This document shows, one piece after another, positions 24,855-35,570 of a stretch of 64,000 nt of DNA. Position numbers and translations under genes: made by a program. Within the stretch, counting starts at the first letter, position 1. Each line of letters begins with the position of its first letter. Under the pieces are notes generated by a model. That model had not been told where the DNA came from and did not search any database. It saw only the letters and a program-made list of their open reading frames with translations. This DNA is from Odobenus rosmarus divergens (Eukaryota > Chordata > Mammalia > Carnivora > Odobenidae): the NCBI RefSeq assembly GCF_000321225.1, contig NW_004451660.1, positions 358,553 to 422,552 on the forward strand. The letters run 5' to 3'.

Positions 24855-24990
24855 GGGTCATTCAATTGTTCAATTACTCATTGAATAATCCCATCAAATA
24901 CCAATTATGTGTCAGGTTTAATATTAGACCTCTGAGGAATGCAGAAATAACTCATTATAGAGTCAATCTCATGTTCTCATGCCATTGTAG
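24855..24990 (-). mobile_element. L2 LINE 3' end, antisense
   Basis: CAATTACTCATTGAATAATC, CCAATTATGTGTCAGGTTTA and the following AATGCAGAAATAACTC fit the reverse complement of the L2 terminus. Confidence 0.6.
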
Positions 24991-26869
24991 GCACTGAAAA
25001 AGACAAACACACACACAAGTTAGGTTACAGGACTATATTCAAGTTTGAAGAACATTTGAGCTATCACAGAAGAGATGGCTAGCCATCTTCTCAAGATTCC
25101 AGGAGAATGTGGCAAGAATGGTACTGAGCATGCACAAGAATGGAGGCAAAACCTGAGTAATTGTCCTGCTTCTTTTTTCTAACTTTGGGCAAAGGGAGAA
25201 AACTCTGTCTTGAAACAGGTATATACCAGGGGGACACGAGAAGCCTTATATTCAGGGTGCTTCAAGCTTATAGTTTGTAACTACCTGAAAATGGTTTCTT
25301 CACAGCTCTTTTTCTTCACCTGGAGCCATACAAAAAGCATTATAGGCTAAATATAAATTGGGGTAGAAAATTTGGAACGATGCTATAACATCTTCTGAAA
25401 GTATATTAAAAAATGCAGGCATATGGTTTTAATGGCATTATTTCTAATCCAAATGCTTTATAACATGCCTCATTTAGGATCAGATTCATGCCTGGCATGA
25501 ATTAATGCAAAAAGCTGTTTCTGAATTATCCAAGTGTAACAGGTGGTCTGGCAGGCTCAGTGATGGGGGTTTCTTAGTCTCATTGCCAGAGGGGTGGCTT
25601 CTGGGTGGATTTTCAAGCCCACCTAGACTCCCTAATATCTGTAGCAAAAAGTTATCTCAACTGATGTTTTAGAAGGCATTAAAAACCACTGATTGAGAGG
25701 AGAGAAAAATACTATGGAAAACAATGGACAGTGAATAGTTAACTACCATTGTGTATGTGTGTTTGTGTACGTAAATATACGCATGGTCTGCTCTCAGTGT
25801 AGTTTTATGATAAATGCAGAATCAGAATTTACGTGACTGATTTTTGAGACAGCCTTTGAAGAAAGCCCAAGGCACCATTATGCATCAACTGCATATTAGA
25901 GGACAAAGCTAATGCTGTCTGAAGGCTAAAACTTGTGCCTTTAGGAGACTTAAACAGATAGTAGGGTAGAACTTAAAACTGTAAAAGGAGTGGGTGAATA
26001 AACATGCACTGCCTAAGAGAATACACTGCAAAGTATTATCTCAGGTGGGTGGAAGGACTGGCTAGTAGTCGGTCTGAAGTAATCTTTCTGGTGAAGTCCT
26101 TGAAGGCTGATGGGTTTCCCTTGACTGAGAACAGATTTCAGTCACTGTGGAAATTAGCCAAAGAGGTGTTAGAATTGACATCATATGAAAAATGTTGAGG
26201 GGCCCGACCACTGATCTTACTCAAACTGAAGAAACGTCATTTGTAGGTGTATCACGTATCATAATTTTGAACCCTTTCCCCCCAAAGTTTACAAGGGTAG
26301 GTGATGTATTTATTTTTGGTAACAGAGAGGGTCCCTTGCATAATTAACATTGTCTTCTCTACTCGGAATGGAATGGCCAGATTAATGGTACAGGTTCTGT
26401 TGTTTAATAGCTCTTTGTTAGCTTTACTGCATCCCACTCTACTAGTTAGTAGTTTAAAAGGCCACCCAAGAGCTCCAACATGTAAGGAGATTATCACTCC
26501 CACCTTTAAAAGAAAAAGCTGAAGAAACTGAAAATCAATGACTTCTCTTGGACCCATCAGAGAATTGAGGTCACAAAGCCAATTTCCGCCATGAAATCTG
26601 GAGAGACAGTCAAGTCCAGAGAGTCTCAGCTGAGATCTGTTTACCTGAAAAGAAGCTGCTGGGGCCATAACACCTAAATGGTACACTCAAATGGTAATTT
26701 TGAAAAATTGCTGGAGGCTGTATGTGGACCAGCAGGAAAGTCAGAAATTCCTGGGCGCCTCCACAGTTGACGGATTTTACCTCCAGAAACCCCAGCCCAC
26801 CTCTTCTCACAGTAAAGAGGAGGAAGGGAAGAGTAAAGACTATGAAATCAACCCAGAGTGTTCTCTAGA
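24991..26869. other. No gene; 1.9 kb unclassified
   Basis: A TG-rich tract lies at about 25751-25780. 25540-25700 ends in AAAAACCACTGATTG, suggestive of a hAT terminus, unproven. The 144-codon minus frame at 26252-26686 overlaps two other frames and has no motif. The right edge probably grades into the L1 5' region that follows. Confidence 0.45.
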
Positions 26870-27602
26870 ACAAAGGTTTTACTCCCCAGAGACAGAAAGC
26901 TTCACCTGAGCCTTATCCCACCTGGGAGGAAGAAGGGCATTTTCCCAACTGCAGTCCCTCCCCCCACCCCTCAGCCTTCCTCTCTCACATATGATGGGAA
27001 ATAAAAAAGCTAAGACACAGTTGTGAACGTCACAGTCCAGGGACACAGGCTCACTAAAAAAGAGATTTAATCTAAGATTACAGACCATTTTCCCTCTTCC
27101 ACACTTTACCCCAAAACCCATAGGGCTCCAGGAGAATAACATTGGATTAGAGCTGAAAGAACTGAAAAGACTCAGAGTATCCGAGGAGTTCTTAGGGAAG
27201 ACCAAAGAAAACTGAGGAGATAAAAACAAGAACACTAGAAGAACCTGAGGCCCATGGCACCTGAAGCAACAGCAAGCATTAAATGCAGCCCAACTCCCAG
27301 CCATATTAACATAAATCCTCACACTAATGGATTATTTACCTAAATTCTTATGACCCAGTACAAAATGTATGGCTTTCAGCAAAAATTACAATGCATGCCA
27401 ACAATCATATCAAACACAGTCTGAAGAGACAAAGCAAACACCAGAGCTGAACTCAGATATAACACGCCTAGTGAGAGTGCCAGAAGGGAAATTTAAAATA
27501 ACTATGATTACGAAGTTAAGGGGTCTAATGGAAAAAGTATAAAACATTCAAGAACAGATGAGAAATCTAGGCAGAGAGATGGAAACTCTAAAAAATAATC
27601 AA

Positions 27603-27800
27603 GGGCACCTGGGTGGCTCAGTTGGTTAAGCGACTGCCTTTGGCTCAGGTCATGATCCTGGAGTCCCGGGATCGAGTCCCACATCGGGCTCCCTGCTCAG
27701 CAGGGAGTCTGCTTCTCCCTCTGACCCTCTTCCCTCTCGTGCTTTCTATCTCTCATTCTCTCTCAAATAAATAAAAAAAATAAAAAAAAATCTAAAAAAA
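27603..27800 (+). mobile_element. SINEC, younger form, perfect TSD
   Basis: Head AGGGCACCTGGGTGGCTCAG, GCGACTGCCTTTGGCTCAGG, GAGTCCCGGGATCGAGTCCC, then CTCTCATTCTCTCTCAAATA and an A-rich tail. The 14-bp TSD TAAAAAATAATCAA is identical at 27589-27602 and 27801-27814. Confidence 0.96.
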
Positions 27801-27816
27801 TAAAAAATAATCAAAA

Positions 27817-27998
27817 GGGTTGTCTGGGTGGCTCGGGCGGTTGAGCCATGGACTCTTGATATCGGCTCAGGTCTTGATCTCAGGGTTGTAGGATTGAGGC
27901 TCTCCCCCTCCCCTTCTGTGTCTCCCAGCCCCACTCATATGAATGTGCACTCTCTTTCTTTCTCTCAAATAAATAAATAAAATCTTTTAAAAAATAAA
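27817..27998 (+). mobile_element. SINEC, older form, tandem with previous
   Basis: GGTTGTCTGGGTGGCTCGGG and GGACTCTTGATATCGGCTCA give the older head; the tail is CAAATAAATAAATAAAATC. It lacks part of the usual middle. Its left target sequence AAAATAATCAAAAGG overlaps the TSD of the SINE on its left, and AAAATAAAAGGAAATG follows on the right, so the older copy was probably there first. Confidence 0.9.
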
Positions 27999-28359
27999 AA
28001 ATAAAAGGAAATGCTTGAAATAAAAAACACTGTACAGAAATGAAGAATGCCTCTGATGGGCTCATCAGTAGACTTGACATAGCCATGGAAAGTCAGTTCT
28101 CAGTCAACAAAAACTTCCCACACTGAAATTCAAAGAGAAAAAAGAATGGAAAAAAAAAATCAGTGAACTTAGTACACCAGGATTTTAAGTTGAAAATAGT
28201 TTGCTAAAGGATTTCATTATGCAATAAGGACAGATTTAGAACATTTTCTAAAAGGACTATTAGAATATCAGTAAAAAGAGATTCATTACAACAAATTAAT
28301 AAATCCTGGCCAGTAAGCCAAACACTATTTGATTGTATAAAATGAGTGAAATTGTTGTA

Positions 28360-28445
28360 CAACAATGTGCATGTACTTAATGTCACAAAACTGTACATAT
28401 AAAAATGGTTAAAATGATACATTTTATGTTATTTATATTTAAACA
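28360..28445 (+). mobile_element. Old L1 (L1ME-type) 3' end
   Basis: GCATGTACTTAATGTCACAA, AACTGTACATATAAAAATGG and TTAAAATGATACATTTTATG are the classic terminal block of old mammalian L1. 28176-28359 may belong to the same copy but is not diagnostic. Confidence 0.8.
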
Positions 28446-28450
28446 GTGTT

Positions 28451-28814
28451 AAAAATGATCTGATTTAGTTTTAAAAATAAGTAAAATCATGGTATATGCA
28501 TAGTTGTCCCATTTAATGGAATCATTACTAGAACATACACACCCACATATGAATAAACAAATGGGTGTCTCTGGAAAAAAGGCATTAAAGCAAATTTGAA
28601 ACTTCAGGAAAAGAAAAGGCCACTAAAATTAATATGTCCAGGGATTAATAGATATTTATAGCAGTCCCTAAAGATCCCTTTAATAGATTAACTTATAAAA
28701 TTATATTTATTGGGCTTCTATTATGTGATAATCACTTTCCTGAGAGTTCATCATGTGATATTCAGAAGAAAACACACTTTAATTGTACTGTATATTTTTG
28801 GAAAGGCTTTTTTT
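28451..28814. other. No gene or repeat recognised
   Basis: AT-rich unique sequence between two repeat remnants. Confidence 0.5.
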
Positions 28815-28893
28815 TTAAATTTCCTCTTCACCCTTCATATCCAATCCATCATCACGTGACAAAATATATCTCAAATCTGCCCACTTCTCTCTT
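28815..28893 (+). mobile_element. L2 LINE, left piece
   Basis: CCTTCATATCCAATCCATCA and TCAAATCTGCCCACTTCTC match an internal segment near the L2 3' region. The L2 is broken by the L1 that follows and resumes at about 29144. Confidence 0.65.
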
Positions 28894-29143
28894 TGTTTTT
28901 GAAGTATAATTAACATCCAATGTTATATTAGTTTCAGGTGTACAACATAATGATGTGACAATTCTGCACATTTCTCAATAGTAAGAGGGGAGGTGGTTGG
29001 AGGGATGGGCAAAATAGATAAAAGGGGATTCAGAGGTACCAACTTCCAGGTATAAAATAAATAAGTTCTAGAGATGGAAAGTACCGCATGGGGAATACAG
29101 TCAATAATATTGTAATGACACCATATGGTGACAGATGGTGCTT
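28894..29143 (-). mobile_element. Short L1 with 5' inversion (twin priming)
   Basis: The left part (28894 to about 28980) is antisense L1 3' end: GTATAATTAACATCCAATG, GTTTCAGGTGTACAACATAA. The right part (about 28981-29143) switches to sense L1 3' UTR: GAGGGATGGGCAAAATAGAT, AATAATATTGTAATGACACC, ATATGGTGACAGATGGTG. In an intact L1 the second block lies just upstream of the first, so its 5' piece has been flipped. The overall orientation is minus, with a short T-rich tail at the left. Confidence 0.8.
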
Positions 29144-29260
29144 TTTCTCCTTTCCTAACATCCAAATCTAAATGATCATCATCTTTTGCCTGGACCACTG
29201 AGATGGCTCCCACTCATTATTGACCCACTTCCATCAATTCTACACTGCTATGAGAATTCT
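29144..29260 (+). mobile_element. L2 LINE, right piece
   Basis: TGATCATCATCTTTTGCCTG and GGACCACTGAGATGGCTCCC continue the L2 consensus order from the piece ending at 28893, showing that the L1 landed inside this L2. Confidence 0.6.
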
Positions 29261-29405
29261 TAAATTGGTGTTATTAAGAAAAAATAATGTCTGGAGAAGG
29301 AGAGAGTTATGAAGTTTTTAAAGAAATCTTTGTGCTTGTGAGTAAAAAAATGAGAATATGCTTATCATTTTTAATAGGGTAGAGATCTGGAATACATATA
29401 CTTAA

Positions 29406-29600
29406 CTTGAAATGAGGAGAATTTTAAACATTAAATTACTGATGCTTTTATACACAGTGAAATGTATTACGCTAAAAGAAGTTGTAAGATCATAACTTGG
29501 TATGTTGAGAAGAATTTTATACATCAAATTACTTGCTAATAGTAAGCATTTTTAGACACTGAAATATATTACCTAAAAAAAGCTGTAAAATTATAGCTTG
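29406..29600. repeat. Diverged tandem duplication, unit about 90-100 bp
   Basis: Unit 1 starts with CTTGAAATGAGGAGAATTTT and unit 2 (29496) with CTTGGTATGTTGAGAAGAA; both run through ATTAAATTACT or ATCAAATTACT and GTGAAATGTATTAC or CTGAAATATATTAC to GTTGTAAGATCATAA or GCTGTAAAATTATAG. A third start, CTTGGGATGAAT, lies at 29597. The units differ by many substitutions and by indels. Confidence 0.75.
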
Positions 29601-30399
29601 GGATGAATGTTTTTAAAGTAAGAGAAATATCTTGAGGCTTGAAGGTTTCCAGAAGGAATTACTGTATAACACATGATTCTGGATATAATGATATTAAAAT
29701 TGTAAGCTTGAATATTTTAAAGACTTTTGATTAGCTAAAACATGGAGTTGTAATATTGTTTGCCTTACACAATAGGCACAGGAAAAATTAAAAGATAAAA
29801 GCAATTTAAAAAAATTTAAAGCACAGAAGTCAAGCCAAATATATTTGAAACTGCCTAAAAAGCATTCTTTCTGCATAGGGCACATGCCTAACAAAAACAA
29901 GTTTTCCATTGTTACAGGATATAATTTGTTCTGCTTTCCTATTGTTAAAACTTTTCTAATCAAAAAGGATAGTCCCATTTCTCTATATAATATACGCATA
30001 GAAAACCTACAAATAAGTAACTTACTGGTTTTACTTTCCTGCCAAAAATTCCAATAGACGGTTTCCAGGGCTATAACAGTCTATTCATTTTAAAAAGTTT
30101 TCATCTATGATGTGATTTATTGAAAATAAATTTTCAATAATTTGGAAACCCGTTGAAGAATGAGGACAACCAGTTTACTGCCTTCAATGTCCACAGACTT
30201 TATTTCTCATTGGACTTCCATTGCCACCTTATCTGCATAGTAATAATCTTTTCTATTCCTAGTGAAATAAATCACCACAAAAGTTGTTATATAATTTATC
30301 CCAAAGAATTCTATTTGATTTGCTTCAAAATAACAAGAGTGGATTTATTTTATATCCAGGGGATTATTATTGAGAACTTTAATGGGCAAAAAACAATCA
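29601..30399. other. No gene; unique AT-rich sequence
   Basis: Overlapping frames on opposite strands at 29694-30057 and one at 30153-30440 show no motif. No repeat recognised. Confidence 0.5.
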
Positions 30400-30412
30400 C
30401 TAAAATCAGTAC

Positions 30413-30560
30413 CTATTTACTTATTTATTTAATTTTTTGAAAGTAGGCTCCGTGCCCAGCATGGAGCCCAACATGGGGCTTGAGCTCATGATGGTGGGAT
30501 CAAGACCTGAGCCGAGATCCAAGAGTCAGATGCTTAACCAACTGAGCCGCTCAGGTGCCC
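30413..30560 (-). mobile_element. SINEC, older form, short
   Basis: It reads TTTATTTAATTTTTTGAAAG, CCAGCATGGAGCCCAACATG, AAGAGTCAGATGCTTAACCA, CTGAGCCGCTCAGGTGCCCC. The CT/AG tract of other copies is missing. TSD CTAAAATCAGTAC (30400-30412) versus CTAAAATTGATAC (30561-30573), two mismatches, consistent with an older insertion. Confidence 0.92.
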
Positions 30561-30573
30561 CTAAAATTGATAC

Positions 30574-31735
30574 TCATTAAATGGGTACTAAATGAGTAAA
30601 AACTTCATGCTGATAAATATAGTTCACAGAAGAAGCTTTCGTTTTTCATTTTCTATTTTTAAATAATAATATATATTAGTTATAGAAATATTCACATTGT
30701 TAGCACAGCACACTGGGACCAGTCATAGGGCATAAACTAAATGTTAACTTTAAGGGTAAATTCAACAGATGTATTTTTAATTGATTTATTGAAGTTATTC
30801 AGACATCTAACTGTAAACCCACCCTGGACCTTACGTGGAAGTGTAAGCCTGTGCAACTTCTACATGATCTCAAGACACAAAGAAAAAGACAACATTGAAA
30901 ACCTGCCCAGTAAGAAAAAAGCTAAAACCAAATTATCAATACTAGTTTCACATGCATTGAGTCTTCCTTGTCAGCATAAAACCCAAGGCATCATATGAGA
31001 GGTAAAACATGTAAAATGCTTTAACTGTTCTCTTCATTTGCATAAGCCAGGAACAAGTTAGGGTCAAAGGACAGGTGTTTCGTTTCTGATCTCATTTGCC
31101 AGAGCTGCAATACTAATGAACTAACGGTGTCGCTTGACTTGAAATGGAACAAGGATATCACTTGTACAGCCAAAGACTGTAGAAGGTAAAGGTGGGGGAA
31201 AAAAATCTTCATTAAAAAATAGAGAAGGAAATGAGCATGAATATGATTAGTGACAATATTCTTTTTTTTTAATCCTGAAATTTCGCAACAGTTATTTTGA
31301 AATCTTATTCAGAAGGTTATACATAATGACTGCGAATATGGAACTGATCTTGATTCTCCTGTATTTAAGGACAACTTATCTGTCATGCTTTCTTTCTAGA
31401 GTTAAAAACAAATGTTCCTTACCCAAATTACTGACCACAATTCAAAATAATGACTATTAGGGTTTCACATTAGGCTTGCTTTGTCTCATATTCAGACTTG
31501 TATTTAAGGAACCGATTCATTTAATGCTCTTTACTGGAATGTAAATTGTCTTTAAGATAGCAATATAATGGTAGTCTTAAAGAGAAGATAATGTTGAAGA
31601 ATCTGTTTGGGTTCTTCAGGTAGAAGATTAAAACCATCCATTCAAGAGGAAGGTTTACTAGAGTATCTTTTATGGTACTATGAAATATTCAAATCTGTTA
31701 CTCTGTATAATTAAAGAACTGACTTTTGAATATTA
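30574..31735. other. No gene; 1.2 kb unique
   Basis: The 85-codon frame at 30741-30998 has no recognisable domain. A T9 run lies at 31262. No repeat recognised. Confidence 0.5.
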
Positions 31736-31738
31736 CTT

Positions 31739-31994
31739 AATTTTATTATGTTATGGTAGTCCTCATACAGTACACCATTAGTCTTTTTTTAATTTTTTAT
31801 AATTTTATTGTTATGCTAATCACCATACATTACATCATTAGTTTTTGATGTAGTGTGCCATGATTCATTGTTTGCATATAACACCCAGTGCTCCATTCAA
31901 TATGTGCTCTCCTTAATACCCATCACCAGGCTAACCCATCCCCCACCCCCCTCTTGGAGTCCATAGTCTCTCATGGTTCATCTCCCCCTCCAGT
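31739..31994 (-). mobile_element. L1 3' end, antisense, with duplicated terminus
   Basis: Main body 31797-31994 is antisense L1 3' UTR: ACCATACATTACATCATTAG, TTTTTGATGTAGTGTGCCAT, then the complement of the G-rich tract. To its left, after a T/A-rich spacer, 31739-31783 is a second, diverged copy of the same terminal block (ATTATGTTATGGTAGTCCTC, ACAGTACACCATTAG). Either two L1 ends abut or one copy carried a repeated 3' end. Confidence 0.8.
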
Positions 31995-32160
31995 TACTTT
32001 TAATTTCAGACTAGAACAAGAAATATTACTGAATAGTTTGACATCACATAGTCATTTTTCCAAGGTGAATTCCATGGAACATTTGGTTTATAAGATATTA
32101 CTAGATGTTAGATGGAAAAGGTATCTTACAGTCTTTTATGTTTAAGAAATAATGCATATT

Positions 32161-33690
32161 TAATTTTTTTGAGGAACCTGCAGACTATTTTCCATAGTAA
32201 CTGCACCATTTTACATTACTAACAGTGTACAAGAGTTCCGATTTCTCCACATTTTCACCAACCCTTGGGATCTTTGCTTTTTCTCATGGCCATCCTAACA
32301 GGTGTGAGGTGGTATCTTATTGTGTTTTTGATTTGCATTTCTGTAATGATTAGTGATGTTTTCATATGCTTGTGGCCATTTGTATGTCTTCTTTGAGGAA
32401 ATGCCTATTCAGGTTGTTTTCCCTTCTGTTTTGTTTTGTTTTGTGGCTATTGAGTTCTAGGAGTTCCTAAAACAGTTTGGATATCAACACCTTGTCACAT
32501 GTATGTTTTTCAAATATTTATTCCCTCTCCCTAGGCTACTTTTTCATTCTGATTGTTTCCTTTGCTGTACAGAACCTTTTTAGTTTGTTTTGTTTAGCTT
32601 ATTTGCTTAGTCCCACTGGTCTATTTTTCCTTTTGTTGGCTATGCTTTTGGTGTCATATCCAAGAAATCACGGCCAAGACCATTGTCGTGAAGGTTTTAC
32701 CCTATGTTTTCTTCTGGGAGTTTTACAGTATCAGGTCTCATATTTAAATCTTTAATCATTTTTGAGTTGATTTTTTTATGTATGATATAAGGTAAGGGTT
32801 CAGTTTCACTCTTTTGCATGTGGATATGCAAGTTCCCCAAAACATTTATTCAAGAAACTATCCTTTTCCCACTGTGTATTCTTGGCATTCCTGTCAAAGA
32901 TCAGTTGACCAAATGTGAATGGGTTTATCTCTGGACTCTCTATTCTGTTCTAGTGGTCCATATTTTTGTTGTTACGCCAGTACACCGTAACAGTATACTG
33001 TTTTAACTAGTGTAGCTTTGTAACGTATTTTAAAAATCAGGAAATGTGATGCTTCTACTTTGTTCTTCTTTCTTAAGATTGCTGTGGCTGTTCAGGGTCA
33101 TATCCAGCAACTGCACTGCTAGGTATTTACCCAAAGGATACAAAAATACAGATTTGAAGGGGTACATGTACCCCAACGTTTATAGCACCATTATCAACAA
33201 TGGCCAAACTATGGAAAGAGCCCAAACGTCCACTGACTGATGAATGGATAAGAAAGATGTGGTATGTGTGTATACACACACACACACACACACACAAAAT
33301 GGAATATTACTCAGCAATCTAAAGGAATGAAATTTTGTCATTTGCAATGATGTGGATGGAGCCAGAGTGTATAATGCTTAGCAAAATAAGTCAGAGAAAG
33401 ACAAATAACACATGATTTCGCTCATATGTGGAATTTAAGCAACAAAACAAATTAACATATGAGAAGGTAGAAAAAAGAGAGGGAAACAAACCATAAGAGA
33501 CTCCTAATGATAGAGAACAAACTGAGGGTTGCTGGAGGGAGGGGTGATGGGTATTAAGGAGGGCACTTATTGTGATGAGCACTGGGTATTATATGTAAGT
33601 GATTAATCACTAAATTCTACCCCTGAAAACAATATTACACTATATGTTCACTAATTAGAATTTAAATAAAAATTTGAAAAAGAAAAAAAA
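32161..33690 (+). mobile_element. 1.5-kb L1 with large 5' inversion (twin priming)
   Basis: From 33100 to 33690 the L1 is in sense: ATATCCAGCAACTGCACTGC, GAATATTACTCAGCAATC, GGGTATTAAGGAGGGCACTT, then an A-rich tail. From 32161 to 33099 it is antisense ORF2, for example GAGGTGGTATCTTATTGTG, TTTGATTTGCATTTCTGTAA and GATTGCTGTGGCTGTTCAGG. In an intact L1 the inverted part ends (TTCCTCAAAAAAATTA in sense) about 20 bp before the direct part begins, so both halves belong to one insertion. Plus-strand frames at 32477-32755 and 32818-33240 are antisense or junction shadows. A (CA)n tract lies at 33274-33296. Confidence 0.88.
33274..33296. repeat. (CA)n microsatellite inside L1
   Basis: About 11 CA units directly before AAAATGGAATATTACTCAG of the L1 3' region. 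Confidence 0.95.
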
Positions 33691-34791
33691 AAGTAAAATT
33701 AAGGAACCATAAAGCTAAGACATATTGATATTTAAATTACATAAGAACTAACCCACAAAAATTTGTTAGCATGTTAAAGGCTGAACAGACAGAATTATTT
33801 ATCACAACTTTTAAATTTAAGGAGTGATTAGTATTGAAATGGGTCATATTCAAATTTAGTACTTTTAATTATCTGTGGTTTTTCAATTTTTGAAAGTGAA
33901 GAGGGCAAATGGTAACTTTTTGGCTTTTTGGTGTCAGCCACCAACTACTTAGCTGTCAGCCAAAAATATTGCATATCATGTGTTTAAAGCCCAGAGCCAA
34001 CGAACACCATTCCTCCATTCCAACATCACTGAAATAAATGAAGGCAATCATATCAGGTGGAAACTCTATGCCTATTTGGGGCGCTAAGTAATCACCTCTG
34101 TTGGATCTGTAGGTAGATGGATGATGTAAAATCAGCAAAATGTGGAAGTTAAGGTATTGCCCTTAAGCTCAGTTTTCAGAAGCAGAAGCATGGATTGACA
34201 GGAATATGGGAGAGGAGAAGGCTCAGACTCATGAAAAAGGAAACAACATGTTCATTTTTTTCTTTTAAGTATTTCTGATAACTAAAGAGAACATAATGTA
34301 CCTTCAGTTACTTTGAAGGTTAGAAGAGGTTACCTGAGAAAATAATGAGTGACATGCAGTCATGGAAATGAACTGATTATGGTATCAGAGATTGGGCAAA
34401 TGACAGGAGGGACTTCAAGCTGCACACATTTTGAAATGGAACAAGTACCTATGGCATAGGTGTCTTTGCTGGCTTTAAATAGAGGCATTTGCAAATACAT
34501 ATATGTTTTTTTTTCTTGCAGAAAATGCAATATCACAATCTTAAAGGGGAAACGTACTTTTTCCCTTTTCTAGAAATGTTCATTGACAAAGTTAAGCTTC
34601 AGAGTCTGAGCTCATTTGAGTCAGACCATATAGGTGTTGAGAGTTAATACCCCAAATAAAACAAGGAAGAAGATGCCCCTGCCATTTCTACTTTCCCTTA
34701 GGAGTCCAAACAAACAAACAAACAAACAAAAACATGAGAAGGAATCTGGGGGTTGGTCAAGCAATAAAAACTGGTGTTGATACCTAAAAGT
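33691..34791. other. No gene; 1.1 kb unique
   Basis: A (CAAA)n tract lies at 34707-34733. No exon and no repeat family recognised. Confidence 0.5.
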
Positions 34792-34807
34792 TAAAAATAC
34801 AAAATTA

Positions 34808-34984
34808 GGGGTGCCTGGGTGGCTCAGTCGGTTAAGAGACTGACTCTTGGTTTTGGCTCAGGTCATGATCTCACAGTGGTGAGGTCAAGCCTCCTGTGGG
34901 ACTCTGTGCTCAGTAGGGAGTATGCTTCCCCTCTCCCTCTGCCCCTTCCCCCACTCTTGCACTCTGTCTCTCAAATAAATAATT
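34808..34984 (+). mobile_element. SINEC, older form
   Basis: GGGGTGCCTGGGTGGCTCAG, GAGACTGACTCTTGGTTTTG, GGTCATGATCTCACAGTGG, then CTCTCAAATAAATAATTAA. TSD TAAAAATACAAAATTA (34792-34807) versus AAAAAATGCAAAATTA (about 34986-35001). Confidence 0.93.
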
Positions 34985-35020
34985 AAAAAAATGCAAAATT
35001 AAATCCTATTGACCTAGATA

Positions 35021-35160
35021 CAGGGTTTCTCAACAGCAGAACTACTGACATGTGGGGCAGGATAATTCTTTACTGTCAGGGTCTGTCCTATGCATTGTAC
35101 GGTATGCAGCAATCCTGGCCTCTACTCACTAGATGTCAGTAGCAATCCCCTCAGTTGTGA
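35021..35160 (-). mobile_element. MER20 (hAT-Charlie), left part
   Basis: GGGTTTCTCAACAGCAGAAC, GATAATTCTTTACTGTCAGG, TGTCCTATGCATTGTACGG, GCCTCTACTCACTAGATGTC and CCCCTCAGTTGTGATGATCC match antisense MER20. An L1 interrupts it here; the rest follows at 35363. Confidence 0.88.
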
Positions 35161-35362
35161 TGATCCACAGACTCTTAACTCTAGAGAACAAACTGATGGT
35201 TACCAGAGGGGAGGTGGGTGGGGGAACGGGTGAAACAGGTGATGGGGATTAAGGAGTGCCCTTGTTATGATGAGCACAGGGTGATGTATAGAAGTGATGA
35301 ATTACTTTATTGTACACCTGAAATTAATATTACACTGTATGTTAACTGGAATTGAAATGAAA
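35161..35362 (+). mobile_element. L1 3' end inserted in MER20
   Basis: GACTCTTAACTCTAGAGAAC, AAACTGATGGTTACCAGAGG, GGTGATGGGGATTAAGGAG and GTACACCTGAAATTAATATT form an L1 3' UTR of about 200 bp in sense orientation. The first bases share CCACAGACT-like sequence with the flank, so the exact left edge is uncertain by a few bases. Confidence 0.85.
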
Positions 35363-35437
35363 CTTAAACAAATATCTCCAGACACTGCCAAATATTCCCT
35401 ATGGGACAAGATCATCCCCAGTTCAGAAACATTAGGG
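35363..35437 (-). mobile_element. MER20, right part
   Basis: AAATATCTCCAGACACTGCC, AAATATTCCCTATGGGACAA and ATCATCCCCAGTTCAGAAAC complete the MER20 started at 35021. Confidence 0.85.
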
Positions 35438-35570
35438 AATTCTAGTGAAGAGAATAAAAGGCAAGACTCAGAAGGCAGAAAAATACTGGCTTTATAGTAT
35501 GACTAATATTAAAATAGAGACATTTAATAGAATTGCTATATACTTCTTACCACCCCCCAAAATGAGTGCT

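Larger units (their letters stand above)
26870..28175 (+). mobile_element. Old L1 5' region / ORF1 start, split by two SINEs
   Basis: AGACAGAAAGCTTCACCTGA, AAAATTACAATGCATGCCAA and, past the SINEs, ATGAAGAATGCCTCTGATGG with GCTCATCAGTAGACTTGACA match the 5' UTR and the start of ORF1 of an old (L1M-type) element. The L1 is interrupted at 27603 and resumes after about 28010 with AGGAAATGCTTGAAATAAAA. It carries stops and no usable frame; the 147-codon minus frame at 26879-27322 is its antisense shadow. The left boundary is approximate. Confidence 0.7.

Noticed and set aside
26252..27322. Minus-strand frames of 144 and 147 codons
   Set aside because: The second is antisense to old L1 5' sequence. 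The first overlaps other frames and shows no motif. Their hydrophobic, Ser/Phe-rich character is typical of antisense translation of purine-rich DNA.
32477..33240. Hydrophobic plus-strand frames that look like membrane proteins
   Set aside because: They are translations of inverted L1 ORF2 sequence and of the inversion junction.
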